Of a DNA stretch of 64,000 bases, positions 1 through 12,483 are shown one piece after another. Position 1 is the stretch's first letter; each line of letters opens with the position of its first letter. The stretch spans positions 8,073,926 to 8,137,925 of the forward strand of contig CM055837.1 of the NCBI GenBank assembly GCA_029582265.1, read 5' to 3'. The notes under the pieces are model-generated. The model ran no database searches, was not told the DNA's origin, and saw only the letters and a list, made by a program, of their open reading frames with translations. The position numbers and the translations under genes were made by a program. The DNA is from Zoroaster sp. YZ-2022. Lineage: Eukaryota > Echinodermata > Asteroidea > Forcipulatida > Zoroasteridae.

Positions 1-81
1 TTAAACATCTGCAATTTTATAATTTTAATGGCTAATGCAGGGTATGGTCAGTTTTGTTTTTCATAGACCGATCATTTACAT

Positions 82-1679
82 TTAAATCAACCTTGAATAC
101 ATAATTGTGTGGAGTGAACAAATATCACCATTATATGGCCCAATTTTTAGCTTTATCAGAAATTGTGCAAATGCGACGACTGTAATAATAAAACATTTTA
201 TCATTGAGTTTATATATTTTAATTGGTAACGTCTCCTCTACTTAATCATGTTTGTGTTAAAAAAAATTAATTGAGTTACCAAAAGCTTACATACCATAAA
301 GTTCTGGTAAGAAATACATCTCATCTGGTTTCCCATGAGAAGCAACACTGTTCTTGCATGGACGGATGTGATGCTCGTTCCATAGTTGTCCAACTTGATG
401 TAGTTCTGCACGCAGCAACCCAGTAAAGGAGAATCTCATGCACTCTCTAAAGTGCAAAAAGCAAACCAAAATGACCACTACAATAATAAGCACGCAATAA
501 AACCATTTCAACTTACTTAAAAGTCAAGTGGTATCAACAATTTGGAATAAAGACAATCTAGAATTACAGTGACATCCAACTAAGAGTGAGTGGTAACCAA
601 AACTGGTCATATACATCAAAGGGTTTCAACAAATTTATAAAGTGAATTTGGTTTAAGGTAGCAGAAAATAAACTGGGGGTACTTACAGTTGCCACACAGA
701 TGAATTATCCAATAACCCACTGTCACGCATGTTTTTGAAGAGCCTCAGCCAGAAATCAATTGAACCAGATCTCATACTACCCCACCACCGCTCAATTCGC
801 TGTGAAACAAAATGTCACAATAAATTAAGATTTGTCTTGTTATTTACTGTGAAGCAAGATCACATTAAACAAAATATATTCCCCTCTCATGATAGCTACA
901 GACAAAGGCATTCAGCAGAAAAATTGAAACATGCTGGATCACAAACGGGTTACTGAAACCTGAAAAATCAATTTAAAACAATTTTGACACTCACTGGTTT
1001 TGCAACGGCTAATACCGACTTAAAAGTAGAAGAGAAAACACACCTGGTTTGAGGTCGACTTCCCATATAAGAAGCTATTGAATCCTGCCCGTTCGTCTTC
1101 ATGGTAGTAACGAAATGCTATTTGGATATCTTCAATCAGTGTGTATTTTCGGTTCCACGATCTGTTCTTATGACATGTGGAACCCCTACAACAAATTAAG
1201 AAGTAAACAAGAAATGGAATACTTATTACATGTTCATGACAACAGACCAAGGTCCAATTTCATGTCGTTGCTTACCCAGAATTTGGGGCTTACTGGCCAA
1301 GCTAATGCACTGGACTCAAGTTCAGATGTTTTCATAGTGTGGGTTCGTGATCTGTCGTGGTGGCACATGTGTCCTTTAACAAGACACATGACCATCATTA
1401 CTCTGTCCTTCAGATGAGATATTAGGTCCGTGGGTCCTGTATGTTTTGTAATGCACAATACAGAACCCAGGACACTTATCGTGAAAGAGAATAGGCAGGC
1501 AAATATCCATCCTGTAAATGGGGCTCTTGCGCTGTTGGCTGTTGAATAAATAAATAATGGATTGCTTTGTCATTTCCACTACCTTCGTTTAACTCCATGT
1601 CTGTAAAACAGAAAAGAACATATCACTGGAACTGTATATCCAGCGGTGAAGTAGTCAAACAGAAGCCGTTGAACATCAT
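82..1679 (-). pseudogene. DDE integrase-core (RNase H-fold) protein gene, partial, probably broken
   Basis: On the minus strand I see exons at 1583-1679, 1044-1185, 687-799 and 295-446, with a possible last exon at 82-179; all have AG/GT borders. The last three joins keep phase. Conserved pieces are IRTDRGTEN (second acidic site), SFLYGKSTSNQ, RIERWW (glutamate region), FWLRLFKNMRDSG and LWNEHHIRP, which I associate with animal proteins annotated as integrase catalytic domain-containing, probably domesticated transposase-like genes. Exon 1583-1679 reads LLFDYFTAGYTVPVI, like the N-terminal region of that family. Two defects are visible: the frame changes inside 1044-1185, at an ACACAC run near 1141-1147, and the segment with the first catalytic Asp is missing between 1185 and 1583, where a SINE lies. 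I infer a pseudogene; an assembly error could explain the frameshift alone. Exon 82-179 is the weakest call. Confidence 0.6.
1285..1556 (+). mobile_element. Diverged tRNA-derived SINE
   Basis: The segment carries a degraded head with GGACTCAAGTTC and GGGTTCG, followed by a body similar to the SINEs at 4163 and 54545 (a passage like 'gtccttcagatgagat', then 'ggtcc.tgggtcctgta'), and ends in an A/T-rich taaataaata run. It lies between two exons of the integrase-core gene, where the family's first catalytic exon would be expected. Confidence 0.6.
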
Positions 1680-1739
1680 CTGTAGAGACATGGTCAGGAA
1701 AAGTATGAACTGACTTGAACAAATGTTACCAGGACAACA

Positions 1740-2800
1740 AAGTGAGGGGATAAATAACCTCTGGACTCGTGCTCCATCCAGTTATTATCATAGTAGAGCA
1801 GAAGAGGATATCTGGAATGATTTCACATTGGCTTAAATACATTTGAAATTTAAACAAAGGATACTATAAGTCAGAGCTCCAAGTCCTTCCACCGCAGCCG
1901 ACAGTAAACCGGGAAACACCTACACTTCCAAGGGTCCTTTGAACATGAACAGCAAAACCTACAGTGTAGGAAAATGAGGAAGATATCTGTCTACATAAAT
2001 TACCAAACATTATAAATTCAATTGCAAAGGTCAATTTTCACTGTTCATTAACAAATTTATGCACATGCACTAAACCCAGTAAACTGGGGCGCTGTACTCC
2101 TTAAACAAAAATCTGCGGTCGTACTGGCCCGCAGATGTCAAAATTTTTTTGAATCACTTTAAATTAAGAATGTTGTGCGATCATGACCACCGCACCCACA
2201 TCCACATGTATCCGACTAGCAATCTGGCAATAGCATGACATTGACAGTTCAGTAGTATACATTAACATCTAGTCTAGTTTTCGTAGGCCTATAGTTATTG
2301 TGTAGTAACTAAGTGTAGTAGATATACTTGAATGCCAGTCATCTCGTCCCCCAAGCAAAGTCGCCCCCTACATTACAAAGTCACCCCCTAGCAAAGTCGC
2401 CCCCAACACAATGGCCCCAGACTCTTTTTCGATGCAGCATCATCGTTTAACAGGTCATCATTCATTCATTCCTGGCATCCCATGTTTAAATTTATGTAAT
2501 CAAGTTAAACAAACTAAGCTAATGATCAACCTAACGTCAAGTAACGTAACATTCTGAGACTTAAAAGATTGTAAACATACCAATAACTGCATCGAGCAAG
2601 TACACCCATTTGTGAAGTTTCAGCCGCGGCCCAGGGCCGGTGGATAGATAACGACGAACTCTATGGACGAGGTGCAGACTATACTTAATGTACCATGCCT
2701 CGCCTGAAGTTAGAGATCAGGGTGTCTAGGTGCCAGACTAAACGTGTGGTTTACGGACACCCCAAGTTGCTGGGAAAACAAATTCACGGTTGAGCGGGTT
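1740..2800. other. No gene recognised; short CCCC-rich direct repeats
   Basis: I see no coding signal here. Around 2345-2410 there are three or four short direct repeats of the type aaagtcRCCCCCTA. The stretch from 1740 to 2000 could hold a 5' exon of the integrase-core gene, but I could not identify one. Confidence 0.4.
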
Positions 2801-3330
2801 CACGAATATTTATACATGAATATTTGCGATTTGCGGCGCAAATATTTACGTGAATATTCACGTAAATATGCGATTTGGGGCACAATCGTGAATATTTACG
2901 TGAATATTCACGTAAATATTTGCGATTTAGGGCAATCGTGAATATTTACGTGAATATTCACGTAAATATTTGCGATTTGGGGCAAATCGTGAATATTTAC
3001 GTGAATATTCACGTAAATCTTTGCGATTTGGGGCACAAATCGTGAATATTTACGTAAATATTTACGTAAATATTTGCGATTTGGGCACAAATCGTGAATA
3101 TTTACGTGAATATTCACGTAAATATTTGCGATTGGGGCACAAATCGTGAATATTTACGTGAATATTCACGTAAATATTTGCGATTGGGGCACAAATCGTG
3201 AATATTTACGTGAATATTTACGTAAATATTCGCGACACGGACAATAATCGCAAATATTTACGTGAATATTTGCAATTTGGGGCAAAAACCGTGAATATTT
3301 ACGTAAATATTCACGTAAATATATATGTTT
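2801..3330. repeat. Palindromic AT-rich minisatellite, ~51-57 bp period
   Basis: About nine tandem copies of a unit built from a perfect palindrome, GAATATTTACGTGAATATTC with its continuation CACGTAAATATT, and a short linker TTGCGATTTGGGGCA(CAAA)TC. Linkers vary in length by several bases, and some copies lack the central TGAATATTCA. Each unit could fold into a cruciform. The copies encode short ORFs on both strands (NIHVNIHD, IYVNIHV), which are repeat artefacts. Confidence 0.85.
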
Positions 3331-4060
3331 GATGTCCCTTCAGGGCCACCATACATACGTCATTCACAAAAAAGGTCGCATCACGCTAAAAGAAAACTGA
3401 CAGACAGCCTGTATGGTAAACTCCGTCTGATCCGCACCTGCAACTGTACCGCCTTCACATGCACAACACGTTCGCTGAATTGAGCCTTTGTATCTTATGC
3501 CTGTGTGTGCGGCCTGCACGTATAATGATGCACGTATTAATGTCTGACCAAAATTCTCCGTGTTACTCCTCTTTCTTTTAGTTACCCTTGGCCTTCACCC
3601 TTCCCTCTCTCTCTCGCAGGTTAAAGCATGTACATGAAGTGATTAAGAATACGTCAAAGTAGAAGAAACATCTTGTGATTGCGCTGTTATTAATGATCAA
3701 TGGAAATGGGCAATTCCATGGAAAGGTGGACATTACATGAAAATTTCAACTTCAAGAAATGGAAGTTTAATCACTGCAATTTTTTTATGTATGAATTCTA
3801 GTTTTGCAGTGAGAAAAAAATTTCAAAAATGCTTCAAGATTTTTCAAAATATGACCAAAATTTTTAAAAGCACAATTTGTGCAAAAAGTACATGAAAAAA
3901 ACGGTAATCAGAAATAATATGATATTTCAAAGAAAATAATGTAACAAAACCAAGCTAAATGATTAATAATATTGTTATAAGCCATGTTTCTTCCCTGCCT
4001 TGAAAGAAAGTTGATATGTCATTGCTACTTAATTCTACACTTGGGAATATTATGCATTAA
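3331..4060. other. No feature recognised
   Basis: AT-rich, non-coding in all frames beyond short chance ORFs. A pyrimidine tract (cttccctctctctctcgcag) ends at about 3620 and looks like a splice acceptor, but no open exon follows that I can support. Confidence 0.3.
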
Positions 4061-4162
4061 AGACATTGTAACGCGAGTTACCGAAACACCTATTTTCTCC
4101 TCTCCTGATTTATCTGAAGTAAATGAAATGGTGGGATTCATTATTTTCTAATTAAACCCAAG

Positions 4163-4346
4163 TGTCGTGGCCGAGCGGTCTAGCGCACCGAACTCAAGTT
4201 CTGGTGTTGCCAGCAGCAGGGTGTGGGTTCGAGCCCCGGTCGTGACACTTGTGTCCTTGAGCAAGGTACTTAACCATAATTGCTTCGTCCTTCGGATGGG
4301 ACGTAAAGCCGTAGGTCCCGTGTGTTGTATAATGCACGTAAAAGTG
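4163..4346 (+). mobile_element. tRNA-Leu-type SINE, copy 1 (5' part)
   Basis: The head begins GTCGTGGCCGAGCGGTCTAG, contains ACTCAAGTTCTGG (the anticodon arm of tRNA-Leu CAA) and GGGTTCGAGCCC (pol III B box), and is followed by the body 'tccttgagcaaggtacttaacc'. It is nearly identical to the copy at 54545. It is cut short and joined directly to a second SINE at about 4347. Confidence 0.85.
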
Positions 4347-4692
4347 GATTGTCGTGCGGTCTAGTGCACTGAACTCAAGTTCTGGTGTTGCCAGCAGCAG
4401 AGTGTGGGTTCGAGCCCCGGCCGTGACACCTGTGTCCTTGAGCAAGACACTTAACCATAATTGCTTCTCTCCACCCAGGGGTTAAATGGGTACCTGTGAA
4501 GGCAGAGATGGTTTGCTCTATATGCGCTAGAAATGGCAGCAATTGAGCTGTATACTCCCCAGGGAGCTGAGATGGTTTCAGGAATGATTTATGAGCCTTA
4601 TGAGCAGGGATAATAATATAATGCGCCTTGAGCGCCACTTAGTTGGTGGATACGTGCGCTATATAAATCTATACATTATTATTATTATTATT
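4347..4692 (+). mobile_element. tRNA-Leu-type SINE, second subfamily with (ATT)n tail
   Basis: A second, slightly truncated tRNA-Leu-like head abuts the previous SINE. Its 3' half differs: it ends in 'gcgccttgagcgccac...gtgcgctatataaatc' followed by an ATT microsatellite. The same subfamily, in opposite orientation, interrupts the Polinton polymerase at 59699-60044. The two heads in tandem suggest one SINE inserted next to the other or recombined with it. Confidence 0.85.
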
Positions 4693-4839
4693 AATACTTA
4701 AACTTCCTATGATGCCATTTTCTGCTAATTCATCGCAATATTTAAAAAATAAGCATCTGAAAACTGTAACGCGAGTTACCATGTAACGCGAGTTACCATA
4801 GGTAACGCGAGTTACCATAGGTAACGTGAGTTACCACCA

Positions 4840-6100
4840 GTTTGATGTAGTTTTTCATGACAAATATATGGCCCATGTGTGTTTTTAGGACTTAATGACA
4901 TATAATTGAACTAAAACAAAAGAGGGCAGCATTTATTAAGTTCTACCCACAATGCACTTGTGCACACTCCTTAGTTACATTATAACCATGCCCATGGCTT
5001 CTCTCATGTCTCTGCTACATCTATTCTTCTAAACTCAATCTATCATCAGCGAGTCATTCTAAATCGCTGGCACTACAAGTTTTCAACCAAGTTTTGAGAC
5101 TTTAAACATGAACATAAGTACAGGACATTGTAGATTTTACATGAAACAATGAGCACATGTAGATCATTTACCTTTTCTGGAAAATAGTGACTACTTTTTA
5201 AATTTACATTACATGTAAGTTTAGTGTACAGCTGGTTGGAATATCCAATGGAATCATACTGGATGCCACTAATTTGTTCACAACATACACGTACTGTACA
5301 TGTACGTGCACCATACATGTACATATAGACATGTATGCCAGTATATGTAGGTGGAAGAGTTAGTTAGCAGGCACATAAGTAGGTATTCCTGCTTGTTATC
5401 ATTTTGTTTTATGTGGTACATGTTGCAAACTTGACATGAAGTTTAGACATGCATGAAATGAGGTATTGTTTTTTTGCGGACAAAATGTAACGCGAGTTAC
5501 CGTAACGCGAGTTACCGATATTACAGGTCCTTTCTGATTTTTTATCAATTGTTTTGTTATTATTTGAAGATAATCATGCATCATCCATGCATATGTCATA
5601 GAAACACAGAAAAGTTCCCATCAGGGTTGCCCAGTTTGAGGAGAATTTGACAACATAGGGGTTGTGTTTTTAAGCTATGTCCTTTTTATGTAACGCGAGT
5701 TACCGAAAATAAAAGTGTTGCCAAAAGAAGACAAAACGTGTTTTTGGAATCTTTTTTGTGGGGTTTGCTAATCATAACTCTTATAATCTTCCTCAGAGAA
5801 ATTCTATTTATCTGACCTCAAAGTAAAAGAATACCAGCCCAAACATTCATGGAACTACCCATTAAATGTAACGCGAGTTACCGTGGAATTGCCCATATAC
5901 TTAATCGGACCAACTGTATTATCCTTATAAAAAGGGATGACTTCCAAGTGAGAACCTTCACAAAAACAGTGACTGAATCATCACAGACCATTTATTTTGC
6001 ATACACTAAATTTATCATGCTAAGTCACCTATTTACTCTGTATCTAATCACATTTAAAGCCATGCACTTCTGGTAAGGCCCAAAAAAAACAAGGGTTTAC
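4840..6100. other. No gene recognised
   Basis: Apart from the GTAACGCGAGTTACC motifs, I see only chance ORFs shorter than 85 codons and a short GTACATGTACGTGCACC-like palindromic run near 5290-5330. Confidence 0.35.
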
Positions 6101-7600
6101 GGTTTTTGGTCTCCACGCGCGTCGCCTCAGACCCGCGCGTCGGCAATTTTTTTTTATTTTTTTTTATTTTTTTATTTTATTTATTATGAAACGATGTCCA
6201 ATTGCAGCCAAAATTGCTGGATCGATTGGAATTCTGCCGTGCTGTGTTTTAAACAACCTTTTTCAGGGGTATGAATGTTTGCCCGATTTCTGAGGCCTTT
6301 GTATGTAGGAAATTTGGTCCCTGCGTATACATGTATCACGTATTTCCCTGTTGGCAAAAGAAAAGAAAAAAAGCGCGTCACTGCACCGATTTTGAAGCCG
6401 ACCGATAACCAAAAATAACCAATCCTTAAATGCATCCATACGTGATAAGAATCAAGATGTATCTAAACCAACCTGTGAAATTTTCAGCTTATTTCACAAA
6501 GTGAGAATGTCGTAAGACTGTTTGTAATTATTCCAATGTGGTATTTCTGTTTTCATGAAGACAGAAATTAATTTAGGAAATTATTTCATTAATTGTACAC
6601 CAAGTAGTAGTTTGGTGTAGTTGTTACAGTGGATTGCCAGTGTGCTTAATGGGTGTTAACCAGTGACGTAATCAAAGGGGGATGGGCTGGTGGGCGGCCG
6701 TCCCCCACTTGTTGGCAAAATAGTGTCTGTCTGTAAATTCACGAACTTGTTTGGTACTTCTGAAATTATTTGTCTGCTAAAAAGTGGAGTTAAAAAATAT
6801 ACAAAAACTACAAAAAATGCTAATAAAATAAAAGAGAGGAGAAAATGCAACATAACGTGTTGTTTTAAGCGGTGTTTGAGGGGAGAGAGGGATGTTTGGA
6901 AATAACTAGGGCATACATGCAATCACTGAGTGCACAAAATATAATTGGTACAATTGAGCGACTTTAGAGATCGTCCATTTTTTGGGGGAAACAAATTTAA
7001 TTTATCGGTTCATATGAGTTTTGTGTTGGTAAATTTACACCCTAAAAATGTTTGCCCCACTCTGAAAATCCTGCCTACGCCACAGGTGGTGGCAATATAT
7101 TTTCCCGTCAAGTTCATGATAATGAGCGAGTTGGCCAATATGAACGCAACTAGCGGGTTTAATTCTTGCAGTAGGTTACCAGTGCGTAGGACCGTAGCAA
7201 GCAGAAAGGGAGGGAGGTGTGACGCCCATCAATAATTTTTCTCAGTCGGCATTTAGAGCCTCAGTCGGCATCAAAGATACTAGAACAAGTGTTGGTCCAG
7301 AATAAATTTGCAGTCGGCAAACCTGGAGCTTTGTGTTTGCCGACTGCAAATGTATTGTGTTTCTAAGCACTGAAGATTTGCTGAGTTGTTAGTTATCAGT
7401 TGTTTTTACTTTTAAATTGTATTTTACTCAAAGAAAGAGCTACGGTTTGGGGTGGCAGTTCCCCTCTACAACCCTCATGGTCATAGTGTTGTGTCGGTAA
7501 ATTTACCCACAACAAATGTTTTTCCCCTACTCTGAAAATCCCAGCTACGTCACTGATGTCAGTCGGCAAATTGGCTTCCACACCCCCAAAGAAAATTCCT
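6100..7600. repeat. Mixed fragments of non-autonomous DNA transposons and low-complexity A/T tracts
   Basis: A T-rich low-complexity tract is at 6148-6185. At 6662 a CAGTGACGTAATCAAAGGGGG-type end occurs. A matching opposite end (tctgaaaatcc..gcctacgccac) lies at 7055-7086, and a second copy of that end (tctgaaaatcccagctacgtcac) at 7534-7556. The block ggtaaatttacMcc..aaatgttt precedes both. 'cagtcggca' repeats occur at 7244, 7261, 7312 and 7561. These look like nested hAT-type MITEs, but I could not pair ends with a target duplication. No host gene is visible. Confidence 0.45.
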
Positions 7601-7973
7601 TCACTACGCCCATGCCAGTGCGCTTTATGAACGTACAGTTTCGACCACTCAGAGGAGATCTGGTTAATATGTGGTTGTTCATATGGTTATATTATAGGTT
7701 TCCTGGTCAATTTCGGCAAATAAGCAGCCAATTTAACCACCGCGTCATTCTGTTTCGCCCGAAATTGAATGCTGCTTAAAATCATCATTCGATTTCGTTT
7801 TATGACTAGGCAACAGTACTCTTGCGTCATGCGATTTAAACAAAATAACCATCCAATTTAACAATCTACTCGAACAGCATTCAAATTCGCAGGAGCTTTT
7901 CGCGGCGCGTATTTGGTCATTCAAATTCACTATTAGGCAGGCATTTGTGACATTTGTGCAACTAAATTGACGG

Positions 7974-8200
7974 TTAAAGGGACAGTATCGTCACGATCAG
8001 TAGGGCATGGAATCGGAGTGCTAGTTTTAAACTGACTGAAAATAAGTGGCTGAAAATAATACTCCACACGATAAGGTCATATTACCGTTGCTGCTGCATA
8101 ATTGTTGAGCCAATAATTTTCAGTGTTCATCTTAAACTATAGGACACCAATTCCATGCCCTGTTGAAAGTTGTTCTGATAGTGACGATATTGCCCTTTAA
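7974..8200. mobile_element. piggyBac-like MITE flanked by TTAA
   Basis: The 227-bp element starts TTAAAGGGACAGTATCGTCA and ends with the reverse complement of TTAAAGGGCAATATCGTCAC. TTAA is present at both ends, as expected for piggyBac-type insertion. The inverted similarity continues inward through 'agggcatggaat'. There is no coding capacity. Confidence 0.65.
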
Positions 8201-8813
8201 GGAAAAACCACATGAATGGACATTAAGAAACCAGGATCACAAAACATGAAGCGCACACAAACAATAAAACAGGTTATAATGAAACAGTCCAATATAACAT
8301 AAATGTTTCAAAAACACATTACAGAATTACGCTCAGGTCAGAAAACCAATAAAGATTCTAATCAGAGAATAAACAAAACAAATTGTGACAAAAAAGACCG
8401 ATATGACCTCTATATAGTATACGAGAATCGCACATGAATAAAGAAAACACAATTAGGTTTGAATTAAAGTAAAGATGTGAAACGTATTCGGTTGTATTGT
8501 ACAATTAATCTATTTGTTTGCATTTGTTTCTCGTATTTATTTTTAAATTCTCATTTTGCGAAATTGATTGCCGTTATACGAAAATGAAAATACTATTTTA
8601 GTGAAACCAACTCGGACGGATGTTTTTGTTCAATGTCTGAAATGAAAGCTTATAACTTCCTTAACCCCAGAAAAATAGCAATTCAGCATTTAAATCTATT
8701 TATTACCGTCAAATCGTCCCAAACACGGGCGATGCATCTTTAATTATGAACAATATTATTATAAAGTGAAAATTAATGATACTCTATCTGAAACTACATG
8801 ACTCCTTATAATA
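8201..8813. other. No feature recognised
   Basis: AT-rich sequence without coding signal or recognisable repeat. Confidence 0.3.
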
Positions 8814-8814
8814 A

Positions 8815-10090
<1,276 letters not shown>

Positions 10091-10093
10091 ATT

Positions 10094-10316
10094 ATGAAAG
10101 ACTTTTTGAATTACTTGAGATATGGTCCACTTCCAGTATTTATACTGGTGACATTAACAATAACAGGTGAGTGAGATAATGTGTCTCTAAAGAATAATTA
10201 TGATGGATGTAATTATGAAATGTATTTGATAACATTTTAGGCTAGTTGCAGCATGAAGACACATGAACTTCAAACGAGTCCACCTGACATAGCAACAACA
10301 GCAGCTGATGGAGGTA
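10094..10316 (+). CDS. Possible first exons of a secreted-protein gene (very uncertain)
   Basis: ATG at 10094 opens 24 codons with a signal-peptide-like run (PLPVFILVTLTITG) ending at a good donor (ACAG|GTGAGT, 10166/10167). An acceptor (cattttag) at about 10240 is followed by an open segment ASCSMKTHELQTSPPDIATT and a donor GGAG|GTAAGA near 10314. The two pieces do not join in frame: splicing at these borders creates an immediate TAG. Either the exon borders are wrong or the gene is broken. I do not recognise the product. Confidence 0.2.
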
Positions 10317-10731
10317 AGAATGATTCAACAAGGGTATCATCACATTCCTTATCAAGGTCACTTTTATTAGTGAATTGTCTTTAAATATAAATGTTTTTGG
10401 GGTAAAAATTAAATGCAGTGGTTGAATCACATCGAGGAAAACGCCCACCCCATCTCACTATTGTAAAAGGTGTATTTTTAATGTATTATTTAAAGGATTT
10501 GCGTAAGAAATTAGAAAGCTTGGGACTTTGTATTTAGCACATGTGTTGTAAAGACTGAAAATCTTATTAACAAAGTAAACTTCTGCCTCAAGAATTGCTT
10601 TGAACGTCAAGGAAAGTCAAGGAATTAAGGTTTAATTACTTGTATGCCAGCTTTGGAACCGGAAGTAGCGAAAAGAATGCACGTACTGCCAATGCGCGCG
10701 TAGGCTAGGCCTATACGTGTCGATTTGCCAA

Positions 10732-11198
10732 CTGGGGCGCGTTTTCGCGATCCTAACCAGAAACTTGTTTCTCACGTCGCATTCTTGACCAGAAACAAGA
10801 CGGCGTAGCTGCGCGAAAACACGAACGTAACCAGAACATTGTTTTCAGTTTGCGACGTGTTGAATCATCAACGTTTCTCAAAATATAAGGCTACGGTGTA
10901 ATTCATATTTTGGCAAAATAGAACTTACTCGTGAGTGCTAGTAATAAAATTGAAAGATATACTGGTATACGAACAATTATTCCATCATATTTTAAAAAGT
11001 AATTAACAAAACTTTCGTCCCTTTTGAAACCAACTTTCGTCCGCCATCTTGAAACCAAGCGTAACCGATCGCATACTTCGGTTCACGTTTGGTCAGAACA
11101 ATGACGTCATGGCAGTGTAACCGAACTCGCGAAAACGCATAAACCATTGACCGAAGCCCAAACATGTTTCTGGTTAGGGTTGCGAAAACGCGCCCCAG
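10732..11198. mobile_element. 467-bp MITE with ~33-bp terminal inverted repeats
   Basis: The left end CTGGGGCGCGTTTTCGC, continuing through 'taaccagaaac', is matched in reverse complement at the right end (gtttctggttaggg...cgaaaacgcgccccag). Internal sub-terminal repeats of 'accagaaac' and 'cgcgaaaac' are also present. No ORF of transposase type is seen, and I could not fix a target duplication. Confidence 0.65.
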
Positions 11199-11787
11199 GG
11201 TTGTTGGTGCCACTCCATGATTGTGAAGGAGGCGTGGCTTTTGTTGAAATGATGTCACACTAAATAAAAACGAACAATGCACAGCCTGACCACAGGGTCC
11301 ACAAGCAACAAATGTTTGTACAGCTTTCAATTCCCTTACTGAACGAATCATTTGAAATCGACGTTTCGATTTATTCGTTTTCTCTTCTATTACTTTTGTA
11401 TATAAGGCATATTAATATCTATCTAGGGCGGCAAATAAATTATGCATGAAAGTGCGCCTGCTTGAACGTAACGATATGTTTGATTTGCTGTAAATTTGTG
11501 AAAGGATGCTTTCACCTTAACGATTTATTTTAAAGATAATAATTTAATGACCCTCTGCAAACGGTGATGAATTTTTGATATGCAGAAAAGGTCGATTTTC
11601 AATGGGGTTTATTTGGGGTTTAATAATTAATTTTGTATTAGATTGAAGGATGAATTTTTTATAAACACCGTTTTCTGCAATCGGATCATATAAATGATAA
11701 CGCCAACAACTATATCCATTGCAACATCTGAAAAACGAGTTGATTTGCAGTAAAAAGGACATACTTTTACCATTAAAACTAAGAAAA
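11199..11787. other. Upstream region of the lectin exon
   Basis: I see no gene. A TATA-like 'tatataagg' lies at about 11398-11406, roughly 390 bases before the preferred ATG; whether it is the promoter is unknown. Confidence 0.25.
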
Positions 11788-12273
11788 ATGTATTTCATAA
11801 AATCCATGAAATTGTGCATTATCTTCTTAACTGTTCTCCTACCACCGACTGGGCGCGCTCGATGTCTTTGCCCCGACGGATGGGTCGCTTACAGGGGAAA
11901 TTGCTATCTTCACGTGCAGCAAGCGGAAGGTTTTTACAGTGCCGAATCCAGCTGCTCCGCCCGGAGTCAACACGGCCGGCAGTCCCACCTCGCCTCGGTA
12001 CTGGACATGGACGAAGCCAAGTTCATCGCCAAGCATGCACTGTCTGGTTTCTTTTGGATTGGATTTACTGACAGCGCGTACGAAGGAACGTGGACATGGA
12101 CCGACGGGAAACCCGTTTCGATTTACATGTGGTATACTGCGCAACCCGACAATGCTGGAGAAGAGGATTGTGCTACCATGGGAACCGATTTGGGTTGGAA
12201 TGATTACCCGTGTCACTACGTGGTTCCTTACGTCTGTAAGATGCTGCAGAGATACCAGTACCGACCCAATTGA
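11788..12273 (+). CDS. Secreted C-type lectin domain protein (161 aa)
   Basis: From ATG 11788 (or the in-frame ATG at 11806) the protein has a hydrophobic signal peptide (KLCIIFLTVLLPPTGRA) and then one C-type lectin domain nearly to its end. Seen in order: CLCPDGWVAYRGNCY (first disulfide, long-form CTLD), SHLASVLDMDEAKF, FFWIGF, WTWTDGKP, QPDN, EEDC, WND and YVCK. QPD is the motif of galactose-type carbohydrate recognition, and WND completes the calcium site, so calcium-dependent galactose-type binding outside the cell is inferred. Size and layout resemble echinoderm lectins such as echinoidin. The coding sequence is one uninterrupted exon. Upstream in-frame ATGs (from 11719) give no signal peptide at the N-terminus, so I prefer 11788. 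Confidence 0.88.
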   Translation: MYFIKSMKLCIIFLTVLLPPTGRARCLCPDGWVAYRGNCYLHVQQAEGFYSAESSCSARSQHGRQSHLASVLDMDEAKFIAKHALSGFFWIGFTDSAYEGTWTWTDGKPVSIYMWYTAQPDNAGEEDCATMGTDLGWNDYPCHYVVPYVCKMLQRYQYRPN

Positions 12274-12483
12274 GTAGTCCTGCGTGCAATCCGTTTCCTC
12301 ACAGAGAGCTGAAGTGTGCTAATGACGTCATGTTAACAAAATCAAGGAACCATTTTGTAAGTGCTGCATCAAATAACAACAACGCATCAAATATTGTGAT
12401 GGTACTAATTTCAACCCGTCATCCGATCGAAGCTTGAAATTGATAGATAAGATTACTGTAAACAACGTGGAATTGTAAATAAG

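Larger units (their letters stand above)
4068..5882. repeat. Cluster of nine GTAACGCGAGTTACC near-palindromes
   Basis: The 15-16 bp motif (G)GTAACGCGAGTTACC occurs at 4068, 4766, 4783, 4801, 4820 (variant with GTG), 5487, 5502, 5690 and 5868. Half-sites GGTAAC and GTTACC form an imperfect dyad around CGCGA. Copies occur singly, as an abutting pair (5487/5502) and as a four-copy tandem at 4766-4835. The flanks of the single copies are unrelated to one another, so this is not simply a dispersed transposon terminus. Its function is unknown; a protein-binding site or the debris of a minisatellite are both possible. Confidence 0.8.

Noticed and set aside
11839..12216. 125-codon minus-strand frame under the lectin
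   Set aside because: It is the antisense shadow of the lectin exon.
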